DNA of 64,000 bases from Streptomyces sp. CB00455 (GCF_001905445.1 NZ_LIVQ01000003.1:869445-933444), one strand, 5' to 3'. Counted from the first letter of the stretch, positions 26,024 to 34,272 are shown. Notes: generated by a model from the letters alone, not told the origin. Numbers and translations are program-made.

Positions 26024-26857
26024 ATGGCGGAAATCATCCAGAAGGACGGTACGTGGACCTTCGACGGGGACACGGTGCGCATCGTGCCGGGCCGCGACAA
26101 GGGGGTGGGCCTGCTGCGCCAGACCCTCGGTGAAGTGGCGGTGCCGCTGGGGGCCGTGGCGGGCGTCAGCTTCGAGCCGGGGCGCAAGGCGGGGCGGCTG
26201 CGACTGCGGCTGCGTGACGGCGCGGACCCGCTGCTCCAGGTGACGGGCGGACGGCTGCCGGAGGCGTCCGACCCCTACCGGCTCACCGTGGAGCCGGACC
26301 GGACCGGGGTCGCGGAGTACTTCGTGGACGAGGTGCGGGCCGCCCTGCTGCTGGAGCAGGTGGAGACCGGCGCGGCGCGGGAGTACCTGCTGCCGGGGCC
26401 GGCGGTGCCGATCACCGTGGGGGCGGGCGACGGGACGGTCGCCTTCGACGGCGACCGGGTGGCACTGGAGTGGAACTGGAAGACGGAGGAAGCCAAGAGC
26501 TCCGGCGGGCCGCGTGAATTCCGGATCGGCGACCTGCGGTCGGTGGAGTGGTTCCCGGCGGTGGGTCTGGAGAACGGGTGGATCCGCTTCGCCCTGGCGG
26601 GTTCTCCGGCCGCGCCCGCGCCCAAGTACGACCCGTACGCGGTGGAGCTGTTCGGCTTCAGGAAGGACCCGCTGATGGCGCTGGTCGCCGCGGCGGTGGC
26701 GGTGCGCCTGCCGCACCCGGCGGCGCCGGGTGCGGCCGCCGAGGACCACGACTCCCTGCTGCGGCGGCTGCGCGAGCTGGGCGAGCTGCACCAGGCGGGG
26801 GTCCTCACGGGCGAGGAGTTCACGGCGGCGAAGCAGGCCGTTTTGCGGCGTTTCTAA
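26024..26857 (+). CDS. DUF4429 protein with C-terminal SHOCT motif
   Basis: The 277-aa cytoplasmic protein has two tandem PH-like DUF4429 repeats (about residues 10-110 and 125-225; compare W-T-F-D-G-D-T-V-R-I and V-A-F-D-G-D-R-V-A-L). They are followed by a SHOCT motif at the extreme C-terminus (L-R-R-L-R-E-L-G-E-L-H-Q-A-G-V-L-T-G-E-E). Such proteins are widespread in Streptomyces and thought to bind lipids or peptides or to oligomerise, but no function is proven. ATG at 26024 is chosen as the start of the first repeat; its ribosome site is weak. A perfect 13-bp terminator follows. Confidence 0.85.
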   Translation: MAEIIQKDGTWTFDGDTVRIVPGRDKGVGLLRQTLGEVAVPLGAVAGVSFEPGRKAGRLRLRLRDGADPLLQVTGGRLPEASDPYRLTVEPDRTGVAEYFVDEVRAALLLEQVETGAAREYLLPGPAVPITVGAGDGTVAFDGDRVALEWNWKTEEAKSSGGPREFRIGDLRSVEWFPAVGLENGWIRFALAGSPAAPAPKYDPYAVELFGFRKDPLMALVAAAVAVRLPHPAAPGAAAEDHDSLLRRLRELGELHQAGVLTGEEFTAAKQAVLRRF

Positions 26858-26890
26858 CCGGATCAATCCATTCCTGTGGTCCAGACCAGG

Positions 26891-26920
26891 AAGATCCTGC
26901 CCGGAATCGGGCAGGATCTT
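26891..26920 (+). terminator. Terminator after the DUF4429 gene
   Basis: A perfect 13-bp stem (26891-26903 with 26908-26920, AAGATCCTGCCCG arm) and GAAT loop, immediately downstream of the DUF4429 stop. Confidence 0.92.
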
Positions 26921-26954
26921 TGCGTTCGGCGCTCACAGCCGCCAATATCTACGA

Positions 26955-27230
26955 GTGCTCGATCGCCGCCCGTCGCATGACGACCTCGTCGACCACCTGG
27001 TGCGCAGCACCGCGCTGCAGCGCGGTGAGGCTGCCCGGGTGGTGCTGGACGTGCTCGCGTACTTCGACGAGACGACGGAGGAGTTCGTCCGCCGCCGCCA
27101 CCGGGAACTGCAGTCCGGCGGAGCGGTCAACGCGGAGATCTTCGAGCGGATCGCGGCGGAACTGCCGCACCGCGCCGTGGCGCCCGCGGAGCTCTCGCTC
27201 CGGCAGCTGCGCCGCATCGTCTACGGCTGA
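26955..27230 (+). CDS. Small conserved protein upstream of glmS, 91 aa
   Basis: This small acidic/basic helical protein (L-D-R-R-P-S-H-D-D-L-V-D-H-L-V from residue 2, ending L-R-Q-L-R-R-I-V-Y-G) is highly conserved next to glmS in streptomycetes as far as I recall. I do not know its function. The GTG at 26955 has no recognisable ribosome site, and an AT-rich CAATATCTA lies 5-12 bases upstream, so a leaderless transcript starting at the GTG is possible. The next gene, glmS, begins 66 bases downstream with its own ribosome site, so co-transcription is plausible. Confidence 0.75.
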   Translation: MLDRRPSHDDLVDHLVRSTALQRGEAARVVLDVLAYFDETTEEFVRRRHRELQSGGAVNAEIFERIAAELPHRAVAPAELSLRQLRRIVYG

Positions 27231-27295
27231 GCCGGCGGCCGCAGACGCGGCCGCGGGAGAGCACGGGAACCGAACTTCAGGAGGGGCAGAACCGT

Positions 27296-29113
27296 ATGTG
27301 CGGAATCGTCGGTTACATCGGCAAGCGTGACGTGGCACCGCTGCTGCTGGAAGGCCTGCAGCGGCTGGAGTACCGCGGGTACGACTCGGCGGGCATCGTC
27401 GTGAACAGCCCGAAGGCCGCCGCCCTGAAGGTGGTCAAGGCCAAGGGGCGGGTCCGCGAGCTGGAGTCCCGGGTCCCCAAGCGCTTCGCCGGCACGACCG
27501 GCATCGCCCACACCCGCTGGGCCACGCACGGCGCCCCGAGCGACATCAACTCGCACCCGCACCTCGACGCGGACAACAAGGTGGCCGTCGTCCACAACGG
27601 CATCGTGGACAACGCCTCCGAGCTGCGCGCCAAGCTGGAGGCCGACGGCGTCGTCTTCGTGTCGGAGACCGACACCGAGGTGCTCGTCCACCTGATCGCC
27701 CGCGCCGAGGCCGACTCCCTGGAGGAGAAGGTCCGCGAGGCGCTCAAGGTCGTCGAGGGCACCTACGGCATCGCCGTCATGCACGCTGACTTCGCCGACC
27801 GCATCGTCGTCGCCCGCAACGGCTCCCCGGTCGTGCTGGGCATCGGCGAGAAGGAGATGTTCGTCGCCTCGGACGTCGCCGCGCTGGTCGCCCACACCCG
27901 CCAGGTCGTCACCCTCGGCGACGGCGAGATGGCCACCCTGAAGGCCGACGACTTCCGTACCTACACCACCTCCGGTACGAAGACCACCGCCACCCCGGAG
28001 ACCGTGGAGTGGGAGGCCGCCTCCTACGACATGGGCGGCCACGAAACCTACATGCACAAGGAGATCTCCGAGCAGCCCGACGCGGTCGACCGCGTGCTGC
28101 GCGGCCGGATCGACGACCGCTTCAACACCGTGCACCTGGGCGGCCTGAACCTGGACCCGCGCGAGGCGCGCGGCATCCGCCGGGTCAAGATCCTGGGCTG
28201 CGGCACCTCCTACCACGCGGGCCTCATCGGCGCCGGCCTCATCGAGGGCATGGCCCGCATCCCCGCGGACGCCGAGCCGGCTTCCGAGTTCCGCTACCGC
28301 AACCCGGTCGTGGACCCCGACACCCTCTACATCGCGGTCTCCCAGTCCGGTGAGACGTACGACGTGCTCGCGGCCGTGCAGGAGCTCAAGCGCAAGGGCG
28401 CCCGCGTCCTCGGCGTGGTCAACGTGGTCGGCTCCGCCATCGCCCGCGAGGCCGACGGCGGCGTGTACGTGCACGCCGGCCCGGAGGTCTGCGTCGTGTC
28501 CACCAAGTGCTTCACCAACACCGTCGTGGCGTTCGCGCTGCTGGCCGTGCACCTGGGCCGCATCCGGGACCTCTCGGTCACCGACGGCAAGCGGATCATC
28601 GAGGGCCTGCGCAAGCTGCCCGCGCAGATCCAGGAGATCCTCGACGGCGAGGAGGACATCAAGAAGCTCGCGGCCGAGTACGCCGAGGCCAAGTCGATGA
28701 TGTTCATCGGCCGGGTGCGCGGTTACCCGGTGGCGCTGGAGGCCTCCCTCAAGCTCAAGGAGATCTCCTACATCCACGCCGAGGCCTACCCCGCCTCCGA
28801 GCTCAAGCACGGTCCGCTCGCGCTGATCGAGCCGGAGCTGCCGACGGTCGCGATCGTCCCGGACGACGACCTGCTGGAGAAGAACCGCGCGGCGCTGGAG
28901 GAGATCAAGGCCCGCAGCGGCCGGATCCTGGCGGTCGCGCACCGCGAGCAGGAGAAGGCGGACCACACCATCCTCGTGCCCAAGAACGAGGACGAGCTGG
29001 ACCCGATCCTCATGGGCATCCCGCTCCAGCTGCTCGCCTACCACACCGCCCTCGCGCTGGGCCGGGACATCGACAAGCCGCGCAACCTGGCGAAGTCCGT
29101 CACGGTCGAATAG
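27296..29113 (+). CDS. glmS: Glutamine--fructose-6-phosphate aminotransferase (GlmS)
   Basis: The 605-aa enzyme converts fructose-6-phosphate and glutamine to glucosamine-6-phosphate, the entry to peptidoglycan precursor and amino-sugar synthesis. The N-terminal glutaminase domain begins with the nucleophile Cys2 (M-C-G-I-V-G-Y-I-G) and contains R-W-A-T-H-G and H-N-G-I-V-D-N. Two SIS domains follow (C-G-T-S-Y-H-A-G near residue 302; S-Q-S-G-E-T near 350). The C-terminus K-P-R-N-L-A-K-S-V-T-V-E is canonical. A strong AGGAGGGG precedes the ATG. The 65-base leader is far too short for a glmS ribozyme. Confidence 0.97.
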   Translation: MCGIVGYIGKRDVAPLLLEGLQRLEYRGYDSAGIVVNSPKAAALKVVKAKGRVRELESRVPKRFAGTTGIAHTRWATHGAPSDINSHPHLDADNKVAVVHNGIVDNASELRAKLEADGVVFVSETDTEVLVHLIARAEADSLEEKVREALKVVEGTYGIAVMHADFADRIVVARNGSPVVLGIGEKEMFVASDVAALVAHTRQVVTLGDGEMATLKADDFRTYTTSGTKTTATPETVEWEAASYDMGGHETYMHKEISEQPDAVDRVLRGRIDDRFNTVHLGGLNLDPREARGIRRVKILGCGTSYHAGLIGAGLIEGMARIPADAEPASEFRYRNPVVDPDTLYIAVSQSGETYDVLAAVQELKRKGARVLGVVNVVGSAIAREADGGVYVHAGPEVCVVSTKCFTNTVVAFALLAVHLGRIRDLSVTDGKRIIEGLRKLPAQIQEILDGEEDIKKLAAEYAEAKSMMFIGRVRGYPVALEASLKLKEISYIHAEAYPASELKHGPLALIEPELPTVAIVPDDDLLEKNRAALEEIKARSGRILAVAHREQEKADHTILVPKNEDELDPILMGIPLQLLAYHTALALGRDIDKPRNLAKSVTVE

Positions 29114-29119
29114 CGGGCA

Positions 29120-29194
29120 GCGGCCGGCTCCGCCGCCGGCCGCCCGGCATGGGAACGGCCCCCGGGAACCTTGGAGACCAAGGGCCCGGGGGCC
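29120..29194 (+). terminator. Tandem hairpins after glmS
   Basis: Hairpin 1 pairs GCGGCCGGC (29120-29128) with GCCGGCCGC (29135-29143). Hairpin 2 pairs GGCCCCCGGG (29157-29166) with CCCGGGGGCC (29185-29194), with an inner CCTTGG/CCAAGG stem. Both lie right after the glmS stop, between convergent genes. Confidence 0.8.
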
Positions 29195-29276
29195 TCGCGC
29201 GTCGCGCGCGCTCAGATCCAGGGCCGTGCCCGAGGGTTAACGCGGGTGCACAACCGCACAATCGACTTGCGTGCCG

Positions 29277-29810
29277 TCACGGAATGACGACGACCGGTCG
29301 CTGTGCGCGCTTGGCCAGCCGGCCGGCCACCGAGCCGAAGATCCGCCCGACGATGCCGTGGGTGGAGCCCACGACGATCGCGTCGGCCGAGTACTCGTGG
29401 CCGACTTCTTCCAGCTCGTGGCAGATGTCGCCGCCCCGCTCGACCAGGATCCAGGGGACCTCGGTCAGGTAATCCGCGCAGGCGAGCTCCAGCCCGAGCA
29501 CTTCGGTGCGGTGGTCCGGCACGTCCACGAAGACCGGGGGCTCACAGCCGGCCCACACCGTGGTGGGCAGCCGGTTGGCGACATGGACGATGATCAGACC
29601 CGCTCCGGAGCGCCGGGCCATGCCGATGGCGTACGCGAGGGCGCGCTCGCTGGACGTGGAGCCGTCGAATCCCACGACGACCCCGTGCCGGAAGGCCGGA
29701 TCGCAGGGCAGGCGCGTCTGTTCCACCGCGCGCAGATCGGCGGCCGACGCGGGGTCGGCGAGGCGCTTGCGCTTGCGGTCCGCGGGTTCGGGCAATTCGT
29801 GACCGGCCAT
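29277..29810 (-). CDS. Universal stress protein (UspA family), ATP-binding type
   Basis: The 177-aa protein has a single USP domain (residues ~40-177) after a charged 38-residue extension. V-V-G-F-D-G-S opens the domain and the ATP-binding loop V-G-S-T-H-G-I-V-G-R-I-F-G-S-V-A closes it, followed by P-V-V-V-I-P. The G-x2-G-x(n)-G-S pattern indicates a nucleotide-binding USP. ATG at 29810 is used because upstream codons encode an unrelated Pro/Arg stretch. It converges on glmS and diverges from the small membrane protein. The signal to which it responds cannot be told. Confidence 0.9.
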   Translation of the reverse strand: MAGHELPEPADRKRKRLADPASAADLRAVEQTRLPCDPAFRHGVVVGFDGSTSSERALAYAIGMARRSGAGLIIVHVANRLPTTVWAGCEPPVFVDVPDHRTEVLGLELACADYLTEVPWILVERGGDICHELEEVGHEYSADAIVVGSTHGIVGRIFGSVAGRLAKRAQRPVVVIP

Positions 29811-30142
29811 GGGTGTCTCGGCGAGGAGGTCCTTGGAGGAAGGAACAAGCGGAAATCGGCGACGCTGGGTGACGGAGCTCTTGTCCGGGAAGCATCTTCC
29901 CAAGCCCCTACCCACCAGGGTACGGCGACACCCCAGTCCTGCACAGGGCTTGCCGCCCTTGGAGAGCGTCCCAGGGAGCATGCCGGAGCGAGCGCTCCTT
30001 TGCAATGGCCGCTGGCCCCTACAGGCAGTGACGATCCACCCGGGTGCCACCCGGGTGCCACCCGTGCGCGCAGTGACCGAGCCGTGCCGAGCGGCGTTGG
30101 GCATGAGTCCGTCCGTCAGGAAGCGCCCGCAGGGAGTACGCC
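29811..30142. promoter_or_regulatory. 332-bp divergent control region, usp / small membrane protein
   Basis: No gene of its own is seen here. It must hold the promoters for the universal stress gene (leftward) and the membrane protein (rightward). The notable structure is a tandem 11-bp repeat, CCACCCGGGTG, present 2.6 times at 30036-30064. Each unit contains the palindrome CACCCGGGTG. Confidence 0.6.
30036..30064. repeat. 11-bp tandem repeat with internal palindrome
   Basis: Units are at 30036-30046, 30047-30057 and a partial at 30058-30064. The 11-bp period places copies on nearly the same DNA face, which fits repeated protein binding. Confidence 0.7.
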
Positions 30143-30616
30143 GTGCCCGGCCATCCGGTCCGCCCCGTCCAGCCCGCCCAGCCGACCCGGACCACCCGGT
30201 CCGCGCCGTCCGCGCCGTCCGCCCGGCCCCCCGCCCCCTCCCCTTCCCGCACGACGCACCGCGCCCCCTCGCACCGCTCCCCCCTCCACCCGGCCGCGCA
30301 CCGCGCCGGGCGCCACCACGACGACCCCGCGGGCGACGTCGTGCGCTGGGCTGCCTTCAGCTGCCTGCTGGTCCCCGTGGTCCTCGTCGTCTACGGGACC
30401 TCCTTGGGCGGGGCCGCCGTCGCGACCCTCGGCCTGCTCGCCGTCACGGCCGCCTGCCGGACGCTGCTGCGCCGGTCCGAGAAGGCGGAGCGGGCCACCG
30501 CGCGCGTCCCGGCGCACGAGCGCGTCGCCTCCGCCCACCGCGGCCGGCACTCGCGCGGCGGGCCCCCGGCGCACCGCGGCTGTGGCGGCTCCGGACCGCT
30601 CCCCTCGCACGACTGA
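30143..30616 (+). CDS. Small membrane protein upstream of adpA, 157 aa
   Basis: GTG at 30143 follows AGGGAG. The first ~65 residues are an unusual Pro/Arg/Ser/Thr-rich, probably disordered cytoplasmic tail. Two hydrophobic helices follow (A-A-F-S-C-L-L-V-P-V-V-L-V-V-Y near residues 70-85 and A-A-V-A-T-L-G-L-L-A-V-T-A-A near 90-105). The C-terminus is His/Arg-rich. I do not recognise a family. It ends 376 bases before adpA and is unlikely to be in the same transcript, given the long leader of adpA. Confidence 0.7.
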   Translation: MPGHPVRPVQPAQPTRTTRSAPSAPSARPPAPSPSRTTHRAPSHRSPLHPAAHRAGRHHDDPAGDVVRWAAFSCLLVPVVLVVYGTSLGGAAVATLGLLAVTAACRTLLRRSEKAERATARVPAHERVASAHRGRHSRGGPPAHRGCGGSGPLPSHD

Positions 30617-30992
30617 CTCATTCGCACACCCACACCCGCACGTTTTCAGCCAACTTCCCGGCAGGGTGCCCCCCTTGCCGGAATGTCCCCCCAACCCCCC
30701 CACCACCAGCGACGACAGACGTCGGGGAGCGCCATGACCCTACGGGTACTGGCCACGACCGGACGGGACGCTTCCCACCCCGGTAGCGGAGTGGAACGCT
30801 TCCTGATCGAATGCTTTTCGCCAAGTTGAGAAGTCGACATAGCGCTGCGTGCTGAACTTGTCACGCCGACACCACGGGACGCAGTAGATTCGATCATGTA
30901 TTTACGGCGGGGGATCCACGTGCAAGGCCGAGGGGAAACGTGCAGGTGCGACCAGACCAAGGAGTCGCGACACCCAAGGGGGGCTTAGCGCC
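30617..30992 (+). promoter_or_regulatory. 376-bp adpA upstream region
   Basis: No coding sequence is seen. The segment is the least GC-rich intergenic stretch nearby, with AT-rich blocks at 30805-30830 and 30880-30905. Long leaders with several AdpA, BldD and other regulator sites are typical upstream of adpA. I found no exact match to the AdpA consensus TGGCSNGWWY. TTGTCA (30858) and TAGATT (30885) look like promoter elements but are 21 bases apart, too far for a confident call. Confidence 0.5.
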
Positions 30993-32165
30993 ATGAGCCA
31001 GGATTCCACCGCCGTCGTCGCAGACGCGGGCCGGAAACTCGCGGGGCGTCGCCGCAGGGAGATCGTCGCGGTGCTGCTCTTCAGCGGCGGACCGATCTTC
31101 GAGAGCTCAATTCCACTTTCCGTGTTCGGCATTGACCGGCAGGACGCGGGAGTTCCACGCTACCGATTGCTCGTGTGCGCCGGGGAGGACGGTCCGCTCA
31201 GGACCACCGGCGGACTCGAACTGACCGCGCCGTACGGGTTGGAGGCGATCGCCCGGGCAGGCACGGTCGTCGTTCCCGCGTGGCGTTCCATCACTTCACC
31301 GCCGCCTCCGGAGGCGCTCGACGCACTGCGTCTGGCGCACGAGGAGGGTGCCCGGATCGTCGGACTGTGCACGGGGGCCTTCGTGCTCGCCGCCGCCGGT
31401 CTGCTGGACGGCCGGCCCGCGACGACGCACTGGATGTACGCGCCGACGTTGGCCAAGCGGTACCCGTCCGTCCATGTCGACCCGCGCGAACTGTTCGTCG
31501 ACGACGGCGACGTGCTCACCTCCGCGGGCACCGCGGCCGGGATCGACCTGTGCCTGCACATCGTGCGCACGGACCACGGCAGCGAGGCGGCCGGGGCCCT
31601 GGCCCGCAGGCTCGTCGTCCCGCCGCGCCGCACCGGCGGGCAGGAGCGCTACCTCGACCGGTCGCTGCCGGAGGAGATCGGCGCCGACCCGCTGGCCGAG
31701 GTCGTCGCCTGGGCGCTGGAACACCTCCACGAGCAGTTCGACGTGGAGACGCTGGCGGCCCGTGCCTACATGAGCAGGCGCACCTTCGACCGCCGGTTCC
31801 GCTCGCTGACCGGCAGCGCGCCGCTCCAGTGGCTGATCACCCAGCGGGTGCTCCAGGCACAACGGCTGCTGGAGACCTCCGACTACTCGGTCGACGAGGT
31901 CGCCGGACGCTGCGGGTTCCGCTCGCCGGTCGCCCTGCGCGGGCACTTCCGGCGGCAGCTGGGGTCCTCCCCGGCCGCCTACCGCTCCGCCTACCGGGCA
32001 CGCCGGCCGCAGGCCGACGTGGCGCAGGTGTCGCAGCTCTCCGAGAGCCCGGTCCCGCACCAGCGCACGCCCCAGCCCCAGCGGGCGGCGGCGGCCCTGG
32101 CCGCCGCGGGCCCGACGGTGACAGAGCTGTACGCCCCGGGCCGGGCCCTGCGGGAACACGCGTAA
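30993..32165 (+). CDS. adpA: AdpA, AraC/XylS-family master regulator of differentiation
   Basis: The 390-aa protein has an N-terminal DJ-1/ThiJ-PfpI-like dimerisation domain (residues ~20-200, V-G-L-C-T-G-A-F-V-L-A-A-A-G-L-L-D-G). The C-terminal AraC DNA-binding domain (residues ~225-330) has two helix-turn-helix units: A-A-R-A-Y-M-S-R-R-T-F-D-R-R-F and V-D-E-V-A-G-R-C-G-F-R-S. It is almost identical to known AdpA in these domains; the tail after residue 335 is variable. AdpA activates aerial growth and antibiotic genes. I scanned every codon and found no TTA, although S. griseus and S. coelicolor adpA carry one that makes translation depend on bldA tRNA. The position before orn matches SCO2792-2793. 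Confidence 0.96.
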   Translation: MSQDSTAVVADAGRKLAGRRRREIVAVLLFSGGPIFESSIPLSVFGIDRQDAGVPRYRLLVCAGEDGPLRTTGGLELTAPYGLEAIARAGTVVVPAWRSITSPPPPEALDALRLAHEEGARIVGLCTGAFVLAAAGLLDGRPATTHWMYAPTLAKRYPSVHVDPRELFVDDGDVLTSAGTAAGIDLCLHIVRTDHGSEAAGALARRLVVPPRRTGGQERYLDRSLPEEIGADPLAEVVAWALEHLHEQFDVETLAARAYMSRRTFDRRFRSLTGSAPLQWLITQRVLQAQRLLETSDYSVDEVAGRCGFRSPVALRGHFRRQLGSSPAAYRSAYRARRPQADVAQVSQLSESPVPHQRTPQPQRAAAALAAAGPTVTELYAPGRALREHA

Positions 32166-32188
32166 CCCTCACGACGGGTACGGCGCGC

Positions 32189-32226
32189 GGAGGTCCTCCA
32201 CCGGTCACCACCGGTGGGGGACCTCC
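32189..32226 (+). terminator. adpA terminator
   Basis: A 17-bp stem (32189-32205 with 32210-32226, one T-G wobble) and a CACC loop, 24 bases after the adpA stop and before orn. It separates the two transcripts. Confidence 0.9.
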
Positions 32227-32271
32227 CGCGTGGGCGGTCCGCCGCCTGGGGGACCGCATAAGGTGGGACAC

Positions 32272-32883
32272 ATGAACGATCGCATGGTGTGGATCGACTG
32301 CGAGATGACCGGGCTCTCGTTGACGGACGACGCACTTATCGAGGTGGCCGCACTGGTCACCGACTCGGAGCTCAACGTGCTCGGCGACGGTGTGGACATC
32401 GTGATCCGCCCGCCGGACGCGGCCCTGGAGACCATGCCCGATGTGGTGCGCGAGATGCACACCGCTTCCGGACTGCTCGACGAGCTGGCCGGCGGGACCA
32501 CCCTCGCGGACGCCGAGGCCCAGGTCCTGGCCTACGTGCGCAAGCACGTCAAGGAGCCGGGCAAGGCACCGCTCTGCGGGAACTCGGTCGGCACCGACCG
32601 CGGATTCCTGCTGCGCGACATGGCCGCGCTGGAGAGCTACATGCACTACCGGATCGTGGACGTGTCCTCGGTCAAGGAGCTGGCGCGCCGCTGGTACCCG
32701 CGGGCCTACTTCAACAGCCCCCCGAAGAACGGCAACCACCGGGCGCTGGCGGACATCAAGGAGTCCATCGCGGAGCTGCGCTACTACCGGGAGGCGGTCT
32801 TCGTCCCGCAGCCCGGGCCCGACTCGGACACCGCGCGGAGCATCGCCGCCAAGCACGTCGTGCCGGGCGCCGGCGCCCCCTGA
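32272..32883 (+). CDS. orn: Oligoribonuclease
   Basis: The 203-aa DEDDh 3'-5' exoribonuclease degrades nanoRNAs of 2-5 nt, including pGpG from c-di-GMP turnover. The first motif W-I-D-C-E-M-T-G-L (Asp9, Glu11) is intact, with N-S-V-G-T-D-R-G-F and the terminal H-R-A-L-A-D-I-K-E-S. ATG at 32272 follows AGGTGGG. In S. coelicolor the corresponding ornA lies directly downstream of adpA and is needed for normal growth and development. The c-di-GMP enzyme CdgA also lies in this window. Confidence 0.96.
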   Translation: MNDRMVWIDCEMTGLSLTDDALIEVAALVTDSELNVLGDGVDIVIRPPDAALETMPDVVREMHTASGLLDELAGGTTLADAEAQVLAYVRKHVKEPGKAPLCGNSVGTDRGFLLRDMAALESYMHYRIVDVSSVKELARRWYPRAYFNSPPKNGNHRALADIKESIAELRYYREAVFVPQPGPDSDTARSIAAKHVVPGAGAP

Positions 32884-32977
32884 GGGCTGTCCCGCAATCC
32901 CCGGCACCCCCCCCGGAGAGGGGGGCGGGGAAAGGGTGGAGCGAGCACCCCCCGGGACCCTGTAACCTTTTCTTCGG

Positions 32978-32997
32978 CCGGTCGCTCACGCGACCGG
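32978..32997 (+). other. Hairpin just upstream of tRNA-His
   Basis: CCGGTCGC (32978-32985) pairs with GCGACCGG (32990-32997) around a TCAC loop and ends four bases before the tRNA. It may be part of the tRNA precursor leader. A T-rich CTTTTCTTC precedes rather than follows it, so it does not look like a rightward terminator. Confidence 0.5.
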
Positions 32998-33002
32998 ACA
33001 TG

Positions 33003-33075
33003 GTGGGTGTAGCTCAGTTGGTAGAGCACCTGGTTGTGGTCCAGGTGGCCGCGGGTTCAAGTCCCGTCACTCACC
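33003..33075 (+). tRNA. tRNA-His (GUG)
   Basis: A complete cloverleaf is visible. The acceptor GTGGGTG pairs with CACTCAC, the D arm is AGCTCAGTTGGTAGAGC, the anticodon loop TTGTGGT has GTG at 33036-33038, and the T arm is GCGGGTTCAAGTCCCGT. The discriminator base is C and base 33002 is G, giving the G-1:C73 pair typical of histidine tRNA. The CCA end is not encoded. Confidence 0.97.
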
Positions 33076-33089
33076 CTGTGAAGCACTGA

Positions 33090-33121
33090 GGGCCCCGGTA
33101 CGCGCGAGCGGACCGGGGCCC
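33090..33121. terminator. Terminator between tRNA-His and cebR
   Basis: A perfect 10-bp stem (33090-33099 with 33112-33121, GGGCCCCGGT arm). It lies between convergent units and can serve both. Confidence 0.85.
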
Positions 33122-33167
33122 CCGTGCGTACGGCCCCGTGCGTGCGGCCCCGTGCGCGTGCGAGCCG

Positions 33168-34244
33168 TCAGGACGACTCCCGGACCACCAGCCGGTTCGG
33201 CAGTATGACGGCGGGCACGCCCTCGCCGTGCTCCGCCGTCCGGCCCTGCGCACCGGGCTCCGCCGGCCCTGCGGCCTCGCCCGCGATCCGCTCCAGCAGC
33301 AGCCGCGCCATGGTCCGGCCCATCTCCTCGATCGGCTGGCGGACGCTGGTCAGCGGCGGGTCCATGTGCCGGGCCACCACCGAGTCGTCGAAGCCGACCA
33401 GCGCCACCTCCTCGGGGATCCGGCGCCCGGCCGCCCGCAGTTCCCACCGGGCGCCCGCCGCCATCACGTCCGAGGCCGCGAAGACCGCGTCGATCGCCGG
33501 ACGGCGTTCCAGCAGCTCGCGCATGGCCCGGCGGCCGCCGTCCTCGGTGAAGTCACCGACCGCGATCAGCTCCTCCTCGACGCGGTGCCCGGCGGCGGCC
33601 AGGGCTTCCCGGTAGCCGTCGAGGCGGCACTGGGCCCCGTACACGTCCGGCGGCCCCGCGATGGTGGCGATGACCCGGCGGCCCCGGCCGAGCAGGTGGC
33701 GCACCGCCTCGGCCGCGCCCGCCAGGTTGTCGGAGTCCACGGAGGGCAGGCTCTCGGCGGCCGAGCGGCGGCCGCTGATCACCGTCGGGATGCCGAGCTC
33801 GGCCAGCAGCTCCGGCAGCGGGTCCCCTGCGTGCACGGAGACCAGCAGCACCCCGTCGACCCGGTGCCCGGAGAGGTACTGGGCCAGGCGGCGGCGCTCG
33901 CGTGCACTGCCGGCCAGGGTGAGCACGAGCTGGACGTCGGTCTCCGCGAGGGCCGCGCCGACCCCGCGGACCACGTCCGAGAAGTACGGCTCGGCGAAGA
34001 AGCGCGCCTCCGGCTCCGGGATCACCAGAGCGATGGCGTCCGTGCGGTTGGCCGCGAGTGCCCGCGCCGCACGGTTGGGCACGTACCCCAGCTCGGCGAC
34101 GGCGGCCTCGACGGCGGCCCTGGTGTGCTCGCTGACCTTGGAAGAACCGTTGATCACCCGGGAGACCGTGCCGCGCCCGACTCCGGCGCGTGCCGCGACC
34201 TCTTCCAGGGTCGGCCGTCCCCCGCTGCGCCCAAACCCGTTCAT
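33168..34244 (-). CDS. cebR: CebR, LacI-family repressor of cellobiose genes
   Basis: The 358-aa protein has an N-terminal LacI helix-turn-helix (P-T-L-E-E-V-A-A-R-A-G-V-G-R-G-T-V-S-R-V-I-N-G, residues ~11-33), the hinge A-A-R-A-L-A-A-N-R and a periplasmic-binding-like sensor domain. CebR represses cellulose/cello-oligosaccharide utilisation in Streptomyces and is released by cellobiose or cellotriose. It is divergent from cebEFG-bglC, and the 101-base gap contains the exact 14-bp CebR box. Confidence 0.92.
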   Translation of the reverse strand: MNGFGRSGGRPTLEEVAARAGVGRGTVSRVINGSSKVSEHTRAAVEAAVAELGYVPNRAARALAANRTDAIALVIPEPEARFFAEPYFSDVVRGVGAALAETDVQLVLTLAGSARERRRLAQYLSGHRVDGVLLVSVHAGDPLPELLAELGIPTVISGRRSAAESLPSVDSDNLAGAAEAVRHLLGRGRRVIATIAGPPDVYGAQCRLDGYREALAAAGHRVEEELIAVGDFTEDGGRRAMRELLERRPAIDAVFAASDVMAAGARWELRAAGRRIPEEVALVGFDDSVVARHMDPPLTSVRQPIEEMGRTMARLLLERIAGEAAGPAEPGAQGRTAEHGEGVPAVILPNRLVVRESS

Positions 34245-34272
34245 GGCTTCCTCCCAGTTGTGAATCTACCTC

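Noticed and set aside
27231..27295. glmS ribozyme upstream of glmS
   Set aside because: The leader is 65 bases with a plain ribosome site; the ribozyme needs about 150 bases and is typical of Firmicutes.
30858..30890. A sigma-70-type adpA promoter (TTGTCA/TAGATT)
   Set aside because: The spacer is 21 bases, too long for a confident promoter; left as an unresolved control region.
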